A stretch of 64,000 nucleotides of DNA, taken from NCBI RefSeq assembly GCF_037038585.1, contig NC_092525.1, positions 24,448,867 to 24,512,866 on the forward strand, given 5' to 3'. The translations under genes were made by a program, and so were the position numbers. Below are positions 1-12,418 of this stretch, piece after piece. The DNA is from Patagioenas fasciata. Its lineage: Eukaryota > Chordata > Aves > Columbiformes > Columbidae. The first letter of the stretch is position 1, and each line of letters begins with the position of its first letter. Below the pieces are notes generated by a model. It ran no database searches, was not told where the DNA came from, and worked only from the letters and a program-made list of their open reading frames with translations.

Positions 1-1513
1 AGACGGAGTCATGGGGATTCCTTTCAGGAAGTGCCTGTGTGACTCAGAACATTTCCTGCATTTGTGTGCGTGCATTCAGATGTGGCAGAGAATAACGCTT
101 TCAAGATCTATTTAATTTAAAAGCTAACAATCAAACCCAAGCATACAAACACTATAGAATTGACTGATATGCATCGAGGTAACTCACCAATAGTGTTCTC
201 ACACAATGAAGCATGGACTATTCCCCATACGCTTGCAGAGACATTTAAAACTTCACTCATGGCAACGGTATTTTTATTAGTTCACTGACTATATTGAGCA
301 AGCATCAAATCAGAAATGCAGGTGACAAATTACTGCTTCTGAGGAAATCACACAGCTCCTTGGAAAGCAGGTTTTCCAAATAATTCAGTGATGTACAAAC
401 GCCAGATGCAAGTCAAATAATGAATGCATAGTTCCTCAATAATTACAGTAATTGTTTGAACACCCTTGTCTTCAAAATTCAGATACTGATGTTTAAACAC
501 TGTTGTAATATTGTCCCTGTTATACTATTTCTCATGAAAATGCCAGGTTAAATCTTAGTTTTGTTGACTTTACTAAGAGCTTAGTTCCTGACTTCAGTGG
601 GGTACCAGGATCTCACTGATACATTAAGAATTGCAGTTTGTAGGTCGTGACGGAAAAGAAGGAACGCATGAAGTACTGCAACTCCATGGCTGAAAAGATT
701 TGCTGCGCCTTTCTTTCCATCACTTCAGAACACTTCAGTGTTTTCCATGCTCTTTTGTCCTCTTAAGCTTGATGAACCTTGTTTAAGCAGTTACCATCTT
801 TGGGACCAAGAGGCCTGCTGTGACCAGAACTGCTTCTACAACCCCTTACTATATAATAATTGTGAACACATGGTAGAAGTTGCACAAAGACCCAAACTCT
901 GTTTCTAGAGCCCATTAAAAAGTTGCTGAGAAATGGATATCTAAACACTTGCACCTGTGCATCTGGAAAATTAGGTAATGTTTGTTGCTCACATGTCCAA
1001 ATATCACATCCATCCAAATAACAGAATGATGTATTCATGATCTGGAAGACTTTTCACTCCACACTCATAGGTGGTTTCATGACTTTTCTTTCTTTCTTTC
1101 TTGTTTTGCTGCTGGCAGTAGTCTTAATTCAATGGTTTTACATTCATTCAGAAATACCAGTCCTTGCAATGATGAACAAAAGGTAAAACAATGCTTAGAA
1201 CATCATTTTTCTGTGTCTCGGTTGTCAAAGTGTAAAACCACGCTATGATCTGAACAGAGAAAGCACAGCCTCCATTTCACCTGTATGCAGACAGTATTAC
1301 CCTGATTACCCTTGGGTATTTCATACAAAGTACTGTTCTTCTCTATTATTATATATATAGTTTATATACATAGAGAGAGATGAAGATTATTTTCAGTGGA
1401 AAAGAAAATGGAAAAAAGGCAAATTACCTTTTTCAAATAATAAAGTGAAATAATAGTTTGGGATTTAGAATTTCAGCAATTTACTTAGTTTTTATGGTTT
1501 CCATTCTTCACAG
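1..1513. other. RGS18 5' region, no certain exon
   Basis: No segment here matches the known RGS18 N-terminus, so the first coding exon (or exons) of RGS18 probably lies upstream of the window. The stretch is AT-rich, with a CTTT-rich run near 1083-1101 and a TA/GA-rich run near 1340-1380. A short open segment at 1079-1188 is treated separately as an observation. Confidence 0.5.
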
Positions 1514-1603
1514 AGATATTAACATAAATAGAAACAGAACTGAACCAAACAATGCAGATGGACAGTGTGGTGATAGTGGAAATGCCTATGACCTGTTACA
1601 TAC
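1514..1603 (+). CDS. RGS18: Candidate RGS18 exon 2 (uncertain)
   Basis: An open 90-base segment follows a TTCTTCACAG acceptor and ends at a TAC|GTGAGT donor. It reads as one base, 29 codons, then two bases. That phase is exactly what the secure 62-base exon at 3310 needs, the split codon becoming ACT (Thr) before VSPGEAVKW. The predicted peptide is polar and Asn/Asp/Gly-rich. It does not resemble the RNRLSLL-type helix expected from mammalian RGS18 exon 2, so either this N-terminal part has diverged strongly or the match is chance and the real exon lies off the window. Of the three frames only this one is open. Confidence 0.3.
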
Positions 1604-3309
1604 GTGAGTTTCTTCTCACCTTTAGAAAGTGGCAAAGCTGAATAAATCTTGTTTTCTGTCTATTATTGCAGCAACTCATTGCTGCACCCAGGTCTCGGGA
1701 ATCTGTGAAGCTACTGGCTTGATGTAGTTTTTGAAGGAAAATCAGAAATTCACACTAGGAGTTTCCAAACCCAGCAAAGAACCTCTCCAGCATTCTGTGC
1801 AATTGTGGACTGTGTGTGTTGTGTAAAGCCACCAGGGTTTCTCTTTCACTGTGACCAAGTTAATTTCTGTAGCTATAGGAACCCACTGTTCTAAGACTTA
1901 CAAGGGCACACAGTTCAGAGAACTGCACTTTTTTGTACTTCTCATAACTCAAAAAATTGTGTAAGGGAGTGAGGTCTCATTTTCCTCAGGTTCAGAATCC
2001 CCCTATTTTACTGGCCTACATTCATTTCTTGAATTTCAGTTCTCCAGCTTTTGTACCTCTCAAGAACTGTTTGTCTCTCCCTAGTTAAGAATTTCATTCC
2101 TCTAAGCAATGACTTCAGCTAGGAGACATGTGACACCTATTACAAAAAATAATCGTTCTTTAAGTTTTGTGCAAAACCAAGATCATTACTGGCTTAAATT
2201 CCTTCCCAAAGCAATTGGAATTTCCTTTCATCTGAACTTCATGTGCCTACAGATTTTGCTAAGAGAAGCCATACCATGTGAACTGGGCAATAGAACAGCA
2301 AGCCTCTGTGCAGAAATGGGAGCCATACTGAAAAATTGTTCAGTCCATAAGAAGTTGTTCTAACCAACTAACTCTGGACAAGTTGCTTATTGATACTTTC
2401 AGCGTACTGTGCATTGCCCTCAAATGAAAATGATTCTAAATATTAGTACTCATAAAGCACACGTTAAAAATAGATTTCACCTTCAGCCTTGGAACTTAAG
2501 TCCTAGCATGGTACAATACCTCTCCAAGCTTACTCCAGTTCTAGTCCACTAAAAAAATCCAAGTACTGTCCAGGTGTGCATTCAGGATTAACCTATACAA
2601 AACCAAAAAATATTTCTCCAAAATTGTATTTGTGTGAAAAAAGTAGGATGTTCTTTTTTCCTTTCGACATTGTTCTCTAGGGCAGAATATTTGAAAACAA
2701 AGTAAAATATGTGCAATTTGACATATTTGACAAAGAATATGTGGAGTTGTACAAATGGAGCACAGTGTCTCAGAATAACATGACATTTGAAATATGCTTG
2801 TGGTAAACAAACCAGGCTACGGGTGATATTACCCTATAAGACTATCACCTAAACCATATTGCTACAACATTGTCTTCAGGCTATAGAATTTCCCGTATTT
2901 CATTAAAAATAGACTGTGATAATGCAGCCTCAGACCGAGAGCATTGAAAACCACATCTCTGCAAGAGTATTTTTGAAGTTTAAGTAAGTGACTGATCTGG
3001 TTTCCCTTATGAGTTTTATCATACTGATCTATCTCAAGTCCCTTAAAGATTAGTAGCACGACTTTTTGTTTGTTTGTTTATTTTTAAATGGCAAAAAATG
3101 TACAAGTCTGCAAGAAAAATGTCAGGAAAAAAAAATTAAACCAAATGTTTCTGAAGTCCCTACGAGAATGAGCTCCTTTAGTAATGTGATCTAATCAAAG
3201 GCTTTGTGGAACAGTTCTGAGCATTAATGGTAACACAGATAACATTTTACAACAGCTTCATAAATACACAATATGTACAATTCTACAAAACCACTTTCTG
3301 TTTAAGCAG
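1604..3309. other. Probable RGS18 intron
   Basis: AT-rich sequence without a supportable exon. The open frame at 2109-2363 has no fitting splice sites. The segment ends in the pyrimidine-rich acceptor that precedes the 62-base RGS18 exon. Confidence 0.5.
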
Positions 3310-3371
3310 TGTGTCTCCTGGAGAAGCAGTGAAATGGGGAGAATCTTTTGACAAACTGCTTTCTGAGAAAG
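3310..3371 (+). CDS. RGS18: RGS18 62-base pre-RGS-box exon
   Basis: The acceptor TTTAAGCAG and donor AAAG|GTTAGT frame one base, 20 codons and one base. This exon is also exactly 62 bases in the RGS21 and RGS1 copies in this window. It encodes the amphipathic [13 protein letters not shown] helix that leads into the RGS box. Confidence 0.92.
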
Positions 3372-6300
3372 GTTAGTAGTTTTTTTCCTTTCCATGCAGA
3401 CTGTTAAGGTGGAAAATTGATGAAAAATTATGGAAATTATGGAAAATTATAAAATCCAGTTGTGCTCTTATATAGACCTGGCAGTTACCTAAACTAAGTA
3501 TGATGGGTCATTTATAGCAGCATGTGTTCTGCTCTCCTCATGTACTCAGGCTACAGCATGCTGTCAACTACCAAAAATAGTTGAAAATAGCTTTCAAGTT
3601 TCATATATTCTTGAACAAAGAAATATAACAGACAGCAAGAAGTTCCTTCAATAAACAGCAGAATTTCCTCTGAATATTGCTCAAATATTCCTGACTGCAA
3701 GACCAAATCTTATAAATGAAAATGTTCTGTGTACTTCAGAACAGACTCTGTCTCTTCTGATACAGTTTGTTTCTAAAAGAGTGATAAGATCAAAGCTGTC
3801 CTTCACTTGAAAGGGCCTGTTGCTTACATAATTGTCAAATGCACATACATCCCTCCTTCTATTGTGAAGGGACACACATATGATCCAGCTACAGTGCTGG
3901 ACACGATGTGCTTTTCATATCTGTTCCTTGAACAGTTGACATCAATACAATCGCATTACTTCCACACAGATTATGCATGCTTGGGAAAGAAAATATCTTC
4001 AGCATAATAACAATAGGATAAAGCAAATTGTAACAATGCTAAAAGCCATTCATTTTAAATTGCTACTGGAGAACAGTATGAGCAAAGATTCAAACTGTGG
4101 TTTGGTGAACCTAAATTTATTTCAGCCTCGATAAAGTTCGTCACTTCCACAGACGTCCACATGTTTTGATTGCTTCTGTTTCTAAATTCACAAGATTTTG
4201 ATAGTGGGTTTTTACAGATGCTGAGTATTCTGTAATGGGAGTTACAGCATTCAGGATCATAATGACAGAACTGCACTTATTTTAAAACCTTTTCTATTTC
4301 AAAATAATTATATATAATGTGATGTAATTCAAAGAGAGCAGAACCTCTTTTGTTGCTTTGCAGAGTGTGTAAGAGTAACTGCCTGATAAGGATATATTTT
4401 TTAATACAATTTAACATTCCCTTCTGTAGCTGGATTGGACGCCTTTACGAAGTTTCTGAAAACTGAGTTCAGTGAGGAGAACATCGAGTTCTGGATAGCT
4501 TGCGAGGATTACAAGAAAAGCAAAACTGCACATGAACTTTTGCCAAAAGCTAAGACCATTTATGAAACATTCATACAGAAGGATGCTCCAAAAGAGGTAC
4601 AGTAAAAATGTTCTTCACTGTACACAGTATTTGACACAACTGCTGCTGCTTAAACCTGCTTTTAAGAAGCACATGCCCAGAAGCAGGGGTAAACAGCTAA
4701 TCGTGTAGTCACTGACGTAAGAAGGCTGTATCTTAAATGCCAAAGCTCTGGAAGGAAATTTGGAAGCAACTGCCTAGATTATTCTTACTGTCCTCCACAC
4801 CACTTTTGATACTGTACCCTCTTCTAAGTATAGAACATGAGTATAAATGTTATATCATAGGAATCAGAGATTCCTAAGGGACTATAAAGCCAACATAGAT
4901 ACATAAACATACAGGGTATATTTAAGGAAAAATGGTGATGTTAAATGTTAAAGCTGCCATGAGACATAACGGCTAGCATTTGTGAAAAAGTAACATGTCT
5001 CTATTTAAACAGAACAAAAGGCTTATTTTCTCCTTCTCTTAGACCAGTAATTATCTATGAAATTATTACATACCTCAGATATAGAAGCCTTTGTTTTAAA
5101 TCAGCTAGAAGACTGAAAGAGACTGGAAGAAACCATTAAACATGTCCTTTAAAATAATAATTTTGTTTTAAGTATGGACTTTTCTTGATTGACCCACTTC
5201 CCCCTTGCTATAATTGCATATTTTTGTGTATTTTACTGCCAACACATACACAAAAATATGTTGATATGTCAATCCTCACCAACACTAAAGCCTTTTTATA
5301 TTACCATAATAGTGCAAGCAAAAGGACTATTTTCCTGCTCTAGGGAGGAGATGAACAGGTCAGGAAATGGAACTCTAACTGAAATAAAAAACTGTCTCTT
5401 CAGTAGGTCTTTTGGACTTACAATTTCCTGTAATTCTATCAAATTTGAGCAAACGTCACTTGCCAAAGCTCCTTTTCCACTGTATTTTATTATTATTATT
5501 AGTCAGAATAGCAAAAGTTAAACACTAACTGCTCCTTGCCTGTAACAAGGATGAAAAGGATGTAATTCTCATTTTAAGAGAAGGATTGCAAAATGGTGCG
5601 ATTTCCACCTGTAATACCCATAGATTACATTTAAGATTCAGATTGCTTTTCCTAGGAAATGCCCACTTTCAAAGACTTGTGTCTCTTTTTATGTCTTCCC
5701 CTGCTGCATGTCTTTGGGCTGGACCTTACACAAAAAGAAACCCACTGAATTGTTAAAGGTAGAGCCTGTCATTGCCAAACAGTCAATTTATTGAGTAGTT
5801 ATGGGAGGGTATCAAGCACTGAGTCTGTCAATGCTTACGAGATTTATGTAAGTGAAAAGGTGAGCAGTAGGAAAGCGAGGGAGGGGACAGGGTGTGGATG
5901 TTCTACTTTGGACTAACAGTAACGTAACAATTTATCTGTCATACTTTCAATTTGGTGCATGTAGTGTGGGTGCTGGGGTTCACCTTCAGCAGTTGGCTTT
6001 GGTGAGACTTCTTTCCTTGGGGTCACCTGAGTCACTGACACCTGCCAACAGCACCTCATTCCAGACCACACAGCTCTGGAACTTGCGTCCTCTCTGATTA
6101 ACTTCTTGTCCAGCAGAGCTCTTTTGCACACAACTTTCTGAGCATACAGTTTGATAGGATCATAAAATCTTAGGCTTGATGACTGGACCATTTGGTCATA
6201 ATTAATTGTTCTTCAGTTCTTAGATCTAAACTATTTGTTCTAATCAGCTTTATAGAAATGACAGGTGTATCTCAGTGAGGGAAACACAGCATTTATAGAA

Positions 6301-7221
6301 GTCACTTTTTGGCTGGATAAACAATTTTAAAAATATATTCTATTATTCAGAACAGCATGCTTAACTCAGTGCCAGACATTTTAATAAAATTCTCATACTA
6401 ATTAAATCTTCCCAGAATGAATGCATGGAATACATGATAATTTTGATATGCTTTTTCCTATCTAAAGCCTCCAGAAACACATTACCTTTTTTTTTTTTTT
6501 TTAAATATTTTACTTATTAAAGTTTTCTCACCTTCCTATTACCAAAACTCTAAATGGAAATCAGAAATGTTAAGTATTCACTAACATATTCTAATGAGAC
6601 AAAGTCCTGCCTGAATCCTAAATGAGAACAGAGGGAGTTCAGTATTAGTCTGGTGTTGCAAAGCCTGACAGCTGCAGCTATTCCAAGATCACTATTAGAA
6701 AGTTACTTTTAGTCAAATGTCAGACTTTATCTTCTATTTTACCACTTTTCCATTGTACCAGTGACACATCATCAAGACTTTATGACAGGCATTACTGGAC
6801 ATGAACATACAAACTAATTCTGTGGTACTAATATCCCATTGTATTGGAGATGCAAGGTCCTCTTATCAGAAAAGACTTTAATCAAAGCACAGTATTATTG
6901 CTGTGGATAATAACACGCGGAATCCATAAATGTGTGTTAAAGAATACACTTTTCCCTATTCTCCAGGTGAATTTGGACTTTCAAACCAAAGAAGTCACAA
7001 GTCAGAATATTGAACAGCCCGTCATCACCACCTTTGATGCTGCACAAAACACAGTCTACAGGCTGATGGAACAAGACAGCTACCCACGCTTCCTAAGATC
7101 TGATCTTTATTTAAATTTGGTTAAGGGGAGAAATCCCAGTCGTCCAACCCTTAGGAGACGATCGCGGTCTTTTACTGTCAATGATTTCCAGGGTGTGCGA
7201 CCAGACTTCATCATTTGGTGA
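3310..7221 (+). CDS. RGS18: RGS18, regulator of G-protein signalling 18 (5' partial; three secure coding exons)
   Basis: Three exons (3310-3371, 4430-4596, 6967-7221) encode the last ~160 residues of an R4-family RGS protein. The order is a [20 protein letters not shown] pre-box helix, an RGS box with [18 protein letters not shown] and [14 protein letters not shown], then [21 protein letters not shown]. The Asn of SEEN and the Asn opening the last exon (VNLD) are the family residues that contact the G-alpha switch regions, so GTPase-activating activity should be intact. The C-terminus has an RRRSRSFT motif and a ...IW ending, which separate RGS18 from RGS1, 2, 13 and 21. Human RGS18 acts mainly in platelets and other blood cells on Gi and Gq. 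Introns are 1058 and 2370 bases. The N-terminal exons are not securely found. Confidence 0.93.
3372..4429. other. RGS18 intron
   Basis: A GT...AG intron of 1058 bases, donor GTTAGT and acceptor CCCTTCTGTAG. I see no further exon or repeat worth naming, and the small open frames inside it are unsupported. Confidence 0.85.
4430..4596 (+). CDS. RGS18: RGS18 RGS-box core exon
   Basis: 167 bases: two bases completing a split Ala codon, then 55 codons ending in AAA GAG before donor GTACAG. It carries [19 protein letters not shown], the helix 4-5 region of the RGS fold with the conserved Glu-Asn pair and Trp. Confidence 0.95.
4597..6966. other. RGS18 last intron
   Basis: A 2370-base intron ending in the CCCTATTCTCCAG acceptor. 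It contains a T-run near 6487-6502 and no supportable exon. The long open frame that starts at 6844 is simply the last exon read back into intron sequence. Confidence 0.85.
6967..7221 (+). CDS. RGS18: RGS18 last coding exon
   Basis: 84 codons plus TGA. It begins VNLDFQTKE and carries the C-terminal half of the RGS box ([10 protein letters not shown]). A basic, serine-containing tail follows, with RRRSRSFT encoded at 7153-7176. Human RGS18 is known to bind 14-3-3 proteins through phosphoserines in the equivalent tail, and both serines are present here. Confidence 0.95.
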   Translation: MNLDFQTKEVTSQNIEQPVITTFDAAQNTVYRLMEQDSYPRFLRSDLYLNLVKGRNPSRPTLRRRSRSFTVNDFQGVRPDFIIW

Positions 7222-7429
7222 CAGACAGACTCAGCCCTCATAAATTCTAGCTACTAGAGCAAATCATATGTGTTTTAAAAGCCAAGTCCTTAGCGGGTAT
7301 AAATGGGTGGAAAACAAAGTCACATGCACTTATACCAGGTCAGAGTTCTGTAGCCAGTGATTAATTTCTTTTATTGTAGACAAGCAAGCAACATATTTAC
7401 AAGATGTCTCGTATAAAGTTCTCATATGG

Positions 7430-7433
7430 TATA

Positions 7434-7470
<37 letters not shown>
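7430..7470. repeat. (AT)n followed by poly-T
   Basis: About 13 AT dinucleotides run directly into about 15 T residues, inside the probable RGS18 3' UTR. Confidence 0.95.
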
Positions 7471-7991
7471 AAACTCAAGAAAGAGCTGTAATCATATTTG
7501 CAGGAAAAAAATTAGGGTTTCTGGCATAAAAATGTTGTACAAGATACCTCTTTATATTATCCACTGTGTATACTGAGACTGTATTATTTAGCACAGAGTT
7601 TCATCACAGTTAGAATTCATATACCTGGCCTTCGCACATATTTATGTTTCTGCAATACTTCCTACACTAAACACAGAGTATTTGTGGTATTTTCTCCTGC
7701 TACAAAACAAATGGGAACATTACTAGGTATAATGTTACATGGATTTTAACTATAGCCATAATTTGAATTTAGCTTTTACGTATCTTAAGAAGAACATAAG
7801 AATACCTATTTAATTTTTTGGGGCACATTTTGTACTTATTATATGTGTCTGTTTTCTGTATTTAACTTATGCTGAATAGGTTAGCTTTGCCATCAAATAC
7901 TTGTATTCTATTTTTTTTGCAAACAAATGAGCGGCAGCAAAGGGCCGAGAATGTTATTTTAACACAATCTGTGTCATTAAATATCAGGTCG

Positions 7992-7997
<6 letters not shown>

Positions 7998-8023
<26 letters not shown>

Positions 8024-8030
8024 CATACAA
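7998..8030. repeat. (AT)n microsatellite
   Basis: About 12 tandem AT units followed by ATACATACAA, in the probable RGS18 3' UTR. Confidence 0.95.
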
Positions 8031-8924
8031 ATATTTTCACTTCTAAGTATTCATGGTATACCAACTTCGTTACTAAACTTTGTTCTAGGTTTTTTCTGTC
8101 TTTTATTTTGGAAAAGAATCTGAAAATTAACAGCTCTTGGACTCAGGTAGAATAACCTTCAGTTCTACTGATCACTAATATACTCTCTGTAGTTACAGAG
8201 GAGGAAGAAGAAATCTCTCCTTTTATTTCTTTACTGTTAAAGTCACATGTATCCTTTTCATAGTGAGTACATGCAGTTATCCTGCCCTGCTCTTTCAGAA
8301 TTGATGTAGACATATCTTGAAGCACGGGGCGATTCTTAAAATCTTAAGCATTCGTTCAGTTTAGCAAGTGACTGCAGGATTTAGTCGTAACTATGACTTG
8401 TATATTCAGTCGCTTTGCATGTAATTTAAGCTTTCTCCCTTTTCAGTAGTAAGTGGTCAAAGTGAAGAGGTGCAGTTCCCAAGGATGGGACTTCATGCTC
8501 ATTACTGATCCAACGCAAATCTGAGGGTTTCTGTGCCTGCTTTCCTAACTTTCAATATATCTGAGGTGATCTACATAAAAAGTTTTCAGGGTTCACTTTG
8601 TAACTAGCACATCGATGAGCAAAACATGAAGGCTTCAGTTCACATAAAACTCAACTTTAGCCACAGTCATCGCCACATCAATCACCGCAAAGGAACCTCA
8701 GAGATCAGAACTCACCAGAGAATGCTGCTGAGCACCATGGCCTGGGAACCATCCCCAAACTCTACCTGTGGAACAGACAGGAAACACACTTGTCATTGTG
8801 AGTCTGGTATGATCCTCGCTAGTTTATTCCATTCCCTTCCCCTGGACCCAAAACTCTTGGCACGTACTGTTTCTAAGCGTAAAAGTGGTCAGAACCTGGG
8901 CACAGTGATTTGGATATAAATAAA

Positions 8925-11900
8925 ACGATTTTAGTAAGGTTGATACTGCATTTCGGTCATCTTTAGCCATATTAAAACACAGTTTTGAAGCTTGTCAGCC
9001 TCCATTTTTTAAAAAACTGTTTATGCTCATGTTGTCATTGTCACAGATGTCACATGAATGAGTGAATGCAGTGAAAGGCAACTTTCTAACCAAATTTCAT
9101 GGCTTAAGTAAGTGTATTTTTCTGGACAGATTATTTACCCGTGTTCTTTGACTGCTACTCCATTAAACATGAATAATTTCTGCCAGAAGCAATCCTGTTT
9201 CTGATTAAAGAATCTCTAATACCACCAACGATGTCTGGATGCCAGAGTTCTCAGATATTTAAAATATGCATGTTCCTATGTTTTGTATCACCAGCTTTGT
9301 TAGAGAAAGACAACGGATTCGAGAACTTGAGCATTAACAGTGGGTCTGTTGCAATGCAGGCGTAAAACCTACATATCTGCAGCTAGATTCACCCCGGTGT
9401 GATTATTTTCCTTCATACCAGCTGAGAATCTGCACTTTCACTCTTGTCATGGATGAAATAAATGAAAAAATGTGTATATTTCATACTGTTCCAAAATCCA
9501 AACAAATGACAAATATAGTATCTTGAGTAAGACTTTTTCTTCTTCACCAAAAAAAGCCATTAGTCAAAAGTGTCTGCAATGATAAATATAAGTCAGCAGG
9601 CGCCCTTTGTTTCATTTCACAGACACATGGAAAATTTTGCTTATCTCCAGGGAGGCCTTCCTCAAAACCAGTCTGTAGCACTGACAGTGCTAGTCCCTCT
9701 GAGGAGTTTCATAATGAAAACAAACAAGATACTCCTGGTAGCTATTTATGAATGCATGTTTTTCAAAGATAATTACGAACCATAGCTGAATTTACAGCAG
9801 ACTAATGCCATGGGAACTACTGTAAGAAAAAAGTCAAGATAAATTCAGAGAAAGGAAGGCAAAGGGTAGGAAGATAAATGAAAATGACATAATTATCTGG
9901 CAAAGTTTTTTTCTAGAAGAGACTCCTTCTAGTGAGAGAAAATGAGTGCTCTGCTGTAGTTCTGTAAGATGAACTAAGCATCGATTTAGTACAAGTCTGT
10001 GATGCTGTTCCAGGACTGAGCTAGACAGGATTGATCAGACTAAGGGCTAGCCCTGCAAAGCTGTATTTATAGTATAAACCTTAGAGGAGTGCCAGAGAAC
10101 CTAGTCAGGTTTCTCTAGTTTTGGCAGAATAAATGTATCAATACCATAAATCCTGTAGTTTAGCTGACCTAATGCAAATAATACAGGTACAAACACTATT
10201 GGAGAAGTATTTTTATTGAGGATTATTTTATGTAGTAGCTTTTCAGATTTGTATGTACCATTCAGCATTCAGTAAGAGAACTCAAAATACTCAGCTTTAA
10301 ATTAGCTGAATTTTTACCTGCTATTAATATTTAATTTAAGGGAGATGAAAATACACTTATATGCATATCTTCTTCAGCTTTTGGGATTTGTTACCATGCA
10401 AAAGAGAACTTTTTTTTTTTTTTTTTTTTTTTCTGAACGGACAAGAAACAAGGAGTGAAATCTAAGATACATAATCTCAAAGAAAAAGATGGATCTCTGT
10501 CTTCCACTAATGTAGGTGATCAGTAATATGGCTCTTACGTGCCTCTACATGCTACAACTTACAAATGACTCACAAAAGGCAGATCATTTTTCTCTCCTTT
10601 TTGTCCCCAGCTGCTCAGCCTCCCTTAGTTAACTACCGCTTTCAATGCAGTTCCCTCTCCTTTCCGCACATACTGTCAAAAGACCTCAACTGGGAAAAAA
10701 AAATCGTGTGATTCATTTGCTCATAAACTTATGCCTTGCTCAGATGCCTGTCCTAGATCCCACTCTGTTTTTTGCATTTTAGTCAAATGCCTCAATCAAA
10801 TGTCCTTTAAGCTCCTGTGGGGCTCTGTGCCAGAGATAAAAATATATTTCCTATACACACAGTACAGCTTGCTTCTGTTTTTACTTTTTTCTTGCTAAGG
10901 TCTTGTTGTCATCTCCCATTTTTTGTAGTCTCAAAAGTTCCCTCTGGTTTTATACCAAAGCTTTTCTCTCTCTTTGCCTAAATGGCATCTGTTTGTGTAA
11001 ACTCCTTGTAAGTCTCCTTACAAGAGATAATCCAGACACCAAATTTATGATATAGCATCTATCTTTCCCTTCTCTATGAAACCAAATTAAAATTAACTAG
11101 TATGAAATATAATCCCATGGAAGTCAATTTAGAGTTTTCAAACAGGACAGAACATTAAGCTAAAGCCTAACAAGGATAAGCTTGAACTGTTGTTTCTCCA
11201 CCATGCAATTTATTATTCTTTAGAAACTCTTTCTTCACAACTTTCCAGTTTTACATTTTCTGCAGTTAACGCTACTCCAGTTTTTCCTTGAGGAATAGAA
11301 GGCTTCTAAGGATTAAATCCTCATGTTTGGGACTCAGAGGAGGCTCTCCTACCTCATACACATGCTTTGCCCACGTTATTTGGGTGTGAGCACACTGGAG
11401 AAGTCAGAAGTGTGCTTCCAATAGTCCTTTACAAAAAGAGGCAACCAAGAACACATAGGTTTTCCCTTTCATTCAGTACCTGGCACTGCTTCGCTTGGGA
11501 GGGACCACCTGCAAGGCACTACTCAAGAGATGACTGATGGAAAGAATTATGGTTCAAGAGCATTCCGGGTTATAACACCTGCCTTTCGTATATTTTTTTA
11601 TTGTGGTGCAATTTATACCTGTCTCCAAGGACAAGACCACAGTATGGTCCTATATGTCTGCACTATGCAGGCTTCTTATACCAACAGGAAGTTTTGTGAA
11701 ATCTGATGCTGTGTAAATAACAGTGTATTAATCCAGGACACGAGCTGTGCCAAACACTCTACTAGTTAGCGCTAAATGAGAATCTTCAAGGTTGCATATT
11801 GCGAATTGTTTCCAGTTCTCTTCTAATGTAGGTTTGTGTTTTTATGGTACTTGGAAATCCTGTATACAAGGAGCCCAGAATGCTGTAAAACATTTTGACA

Positions 11901-12207
11901 AATTGTTCTCGAAATCAAAACATTTTACCTGAAGGGCATACTTTGCTTGGGTGGAAAATAACAGCTCATTTTCTTATGCAAAACAGCTCTGTGGCATACT
12001 GAAGACACACAGAGCTATTTATATGGAAAGAAAAATATTTTTGCGAGTTGACCATGCTGTGCAATGCTATTGGAAGGTAGGCATTTACATAGGGCTGTGA
12101 TTAAAATGTATTTGCATCCCATATGACAGGCATTTCCATGTTACTAGGATGCCAGCAGATTATCTTGGCTTCTCCCAACATAAGAAATTCAGGTAAGTTC
12201 TGTTTGC
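8925..12207. other. Intergenic, no supported gene
   Basis: AT-rich sequence downstream of RGS18. It holds a 23-base T run at 10410-10432. The segment near 11477, after a good TTCATTCAG acceptor, stays open in one frame for about 80 codons but has no convincing donor. Nothing else stands out. Confidence 0.5.
10410..10432. repeat. Poly-T tract (23 bases)
   Basis: Uninterrupted T homopolymer in intergenic sequence. No retroelement body could be recognised next to it. Confidence 0.95.
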
Positions 12208-12252
12208 TTGAATAGCTTGGACCAGCACAACATTAGCTTTTTTTCTGCTGAG

Positions 12253-12418
12253 GTCACACTATACAAAACAATACTGTTCAAGCAAACCCAGATATCGGAT
12301 GGATTTCACAGAGGCCAAATGCTGAAGGGCAATAACATATTGAACCCAATCGAGGGGAAACACCAGCACAGCAAAACAGCTATTGGAGAGTGTGACCTTT
12401 TCTCAACATTGCACTTGG
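12253..12418 (+). CDS. Exon-like open segment, unassigned gene (speculative)
   Basis: This segment follows a TTTTTTTCTGCTGAG acceptor-like site and ends at a TTGG|GTGAGT donor. It reads 55 codons plus one base. The same frame is open back to 12208, where a second acceptor (GCTTGAATAG) could extend it. The peptide is polar and non-repetitive, with a QISDGFHRGQMLKGNNILNP stretch, and looks more like protein than random frame. I do not recognise a family. A vague resemblance to stabiliser-of-axonemal-microtubules proteins is an impression only. Confidence 0.25.

Larger units (their letters stand above)
7222..8924 (+). other. Probable RGS18 3' UTR and flank
   Basis: Non-coding AT-rich sequence after the RGS18 stop. 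It contains two AT microsatellites and several ATTTA pentamers. An AATAAA hexamer at 8919-8924 is one candidate poly(A) signal. Others exist further on (for example near 9457), so the transcript end is not fixed by sequence alone. Confidence 0.45.

Noticed and set aside
2151-2176. RSLSFVQNQ in the + frame at 2109-2363 resembles the RLSLLVQK helix of mammalian RGS18 exon 2
   Set aside because: No acceptor or in-phase donor frames it, and the surrounding residues do not match.
8626-8919. 97-codon plus-strand open frame ending at an AATAAA
   Set aside because: The peptide has no recognisable feature, and the region is better read as RGS18 3' flank.
11477-11720. Open frame after a good TTCATTCAG acceptor, reading PGTASLGRDHLQG and onward
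   Set aside because: No convincing donor or stop context; kept only as a weak possibility for the unknown gene.
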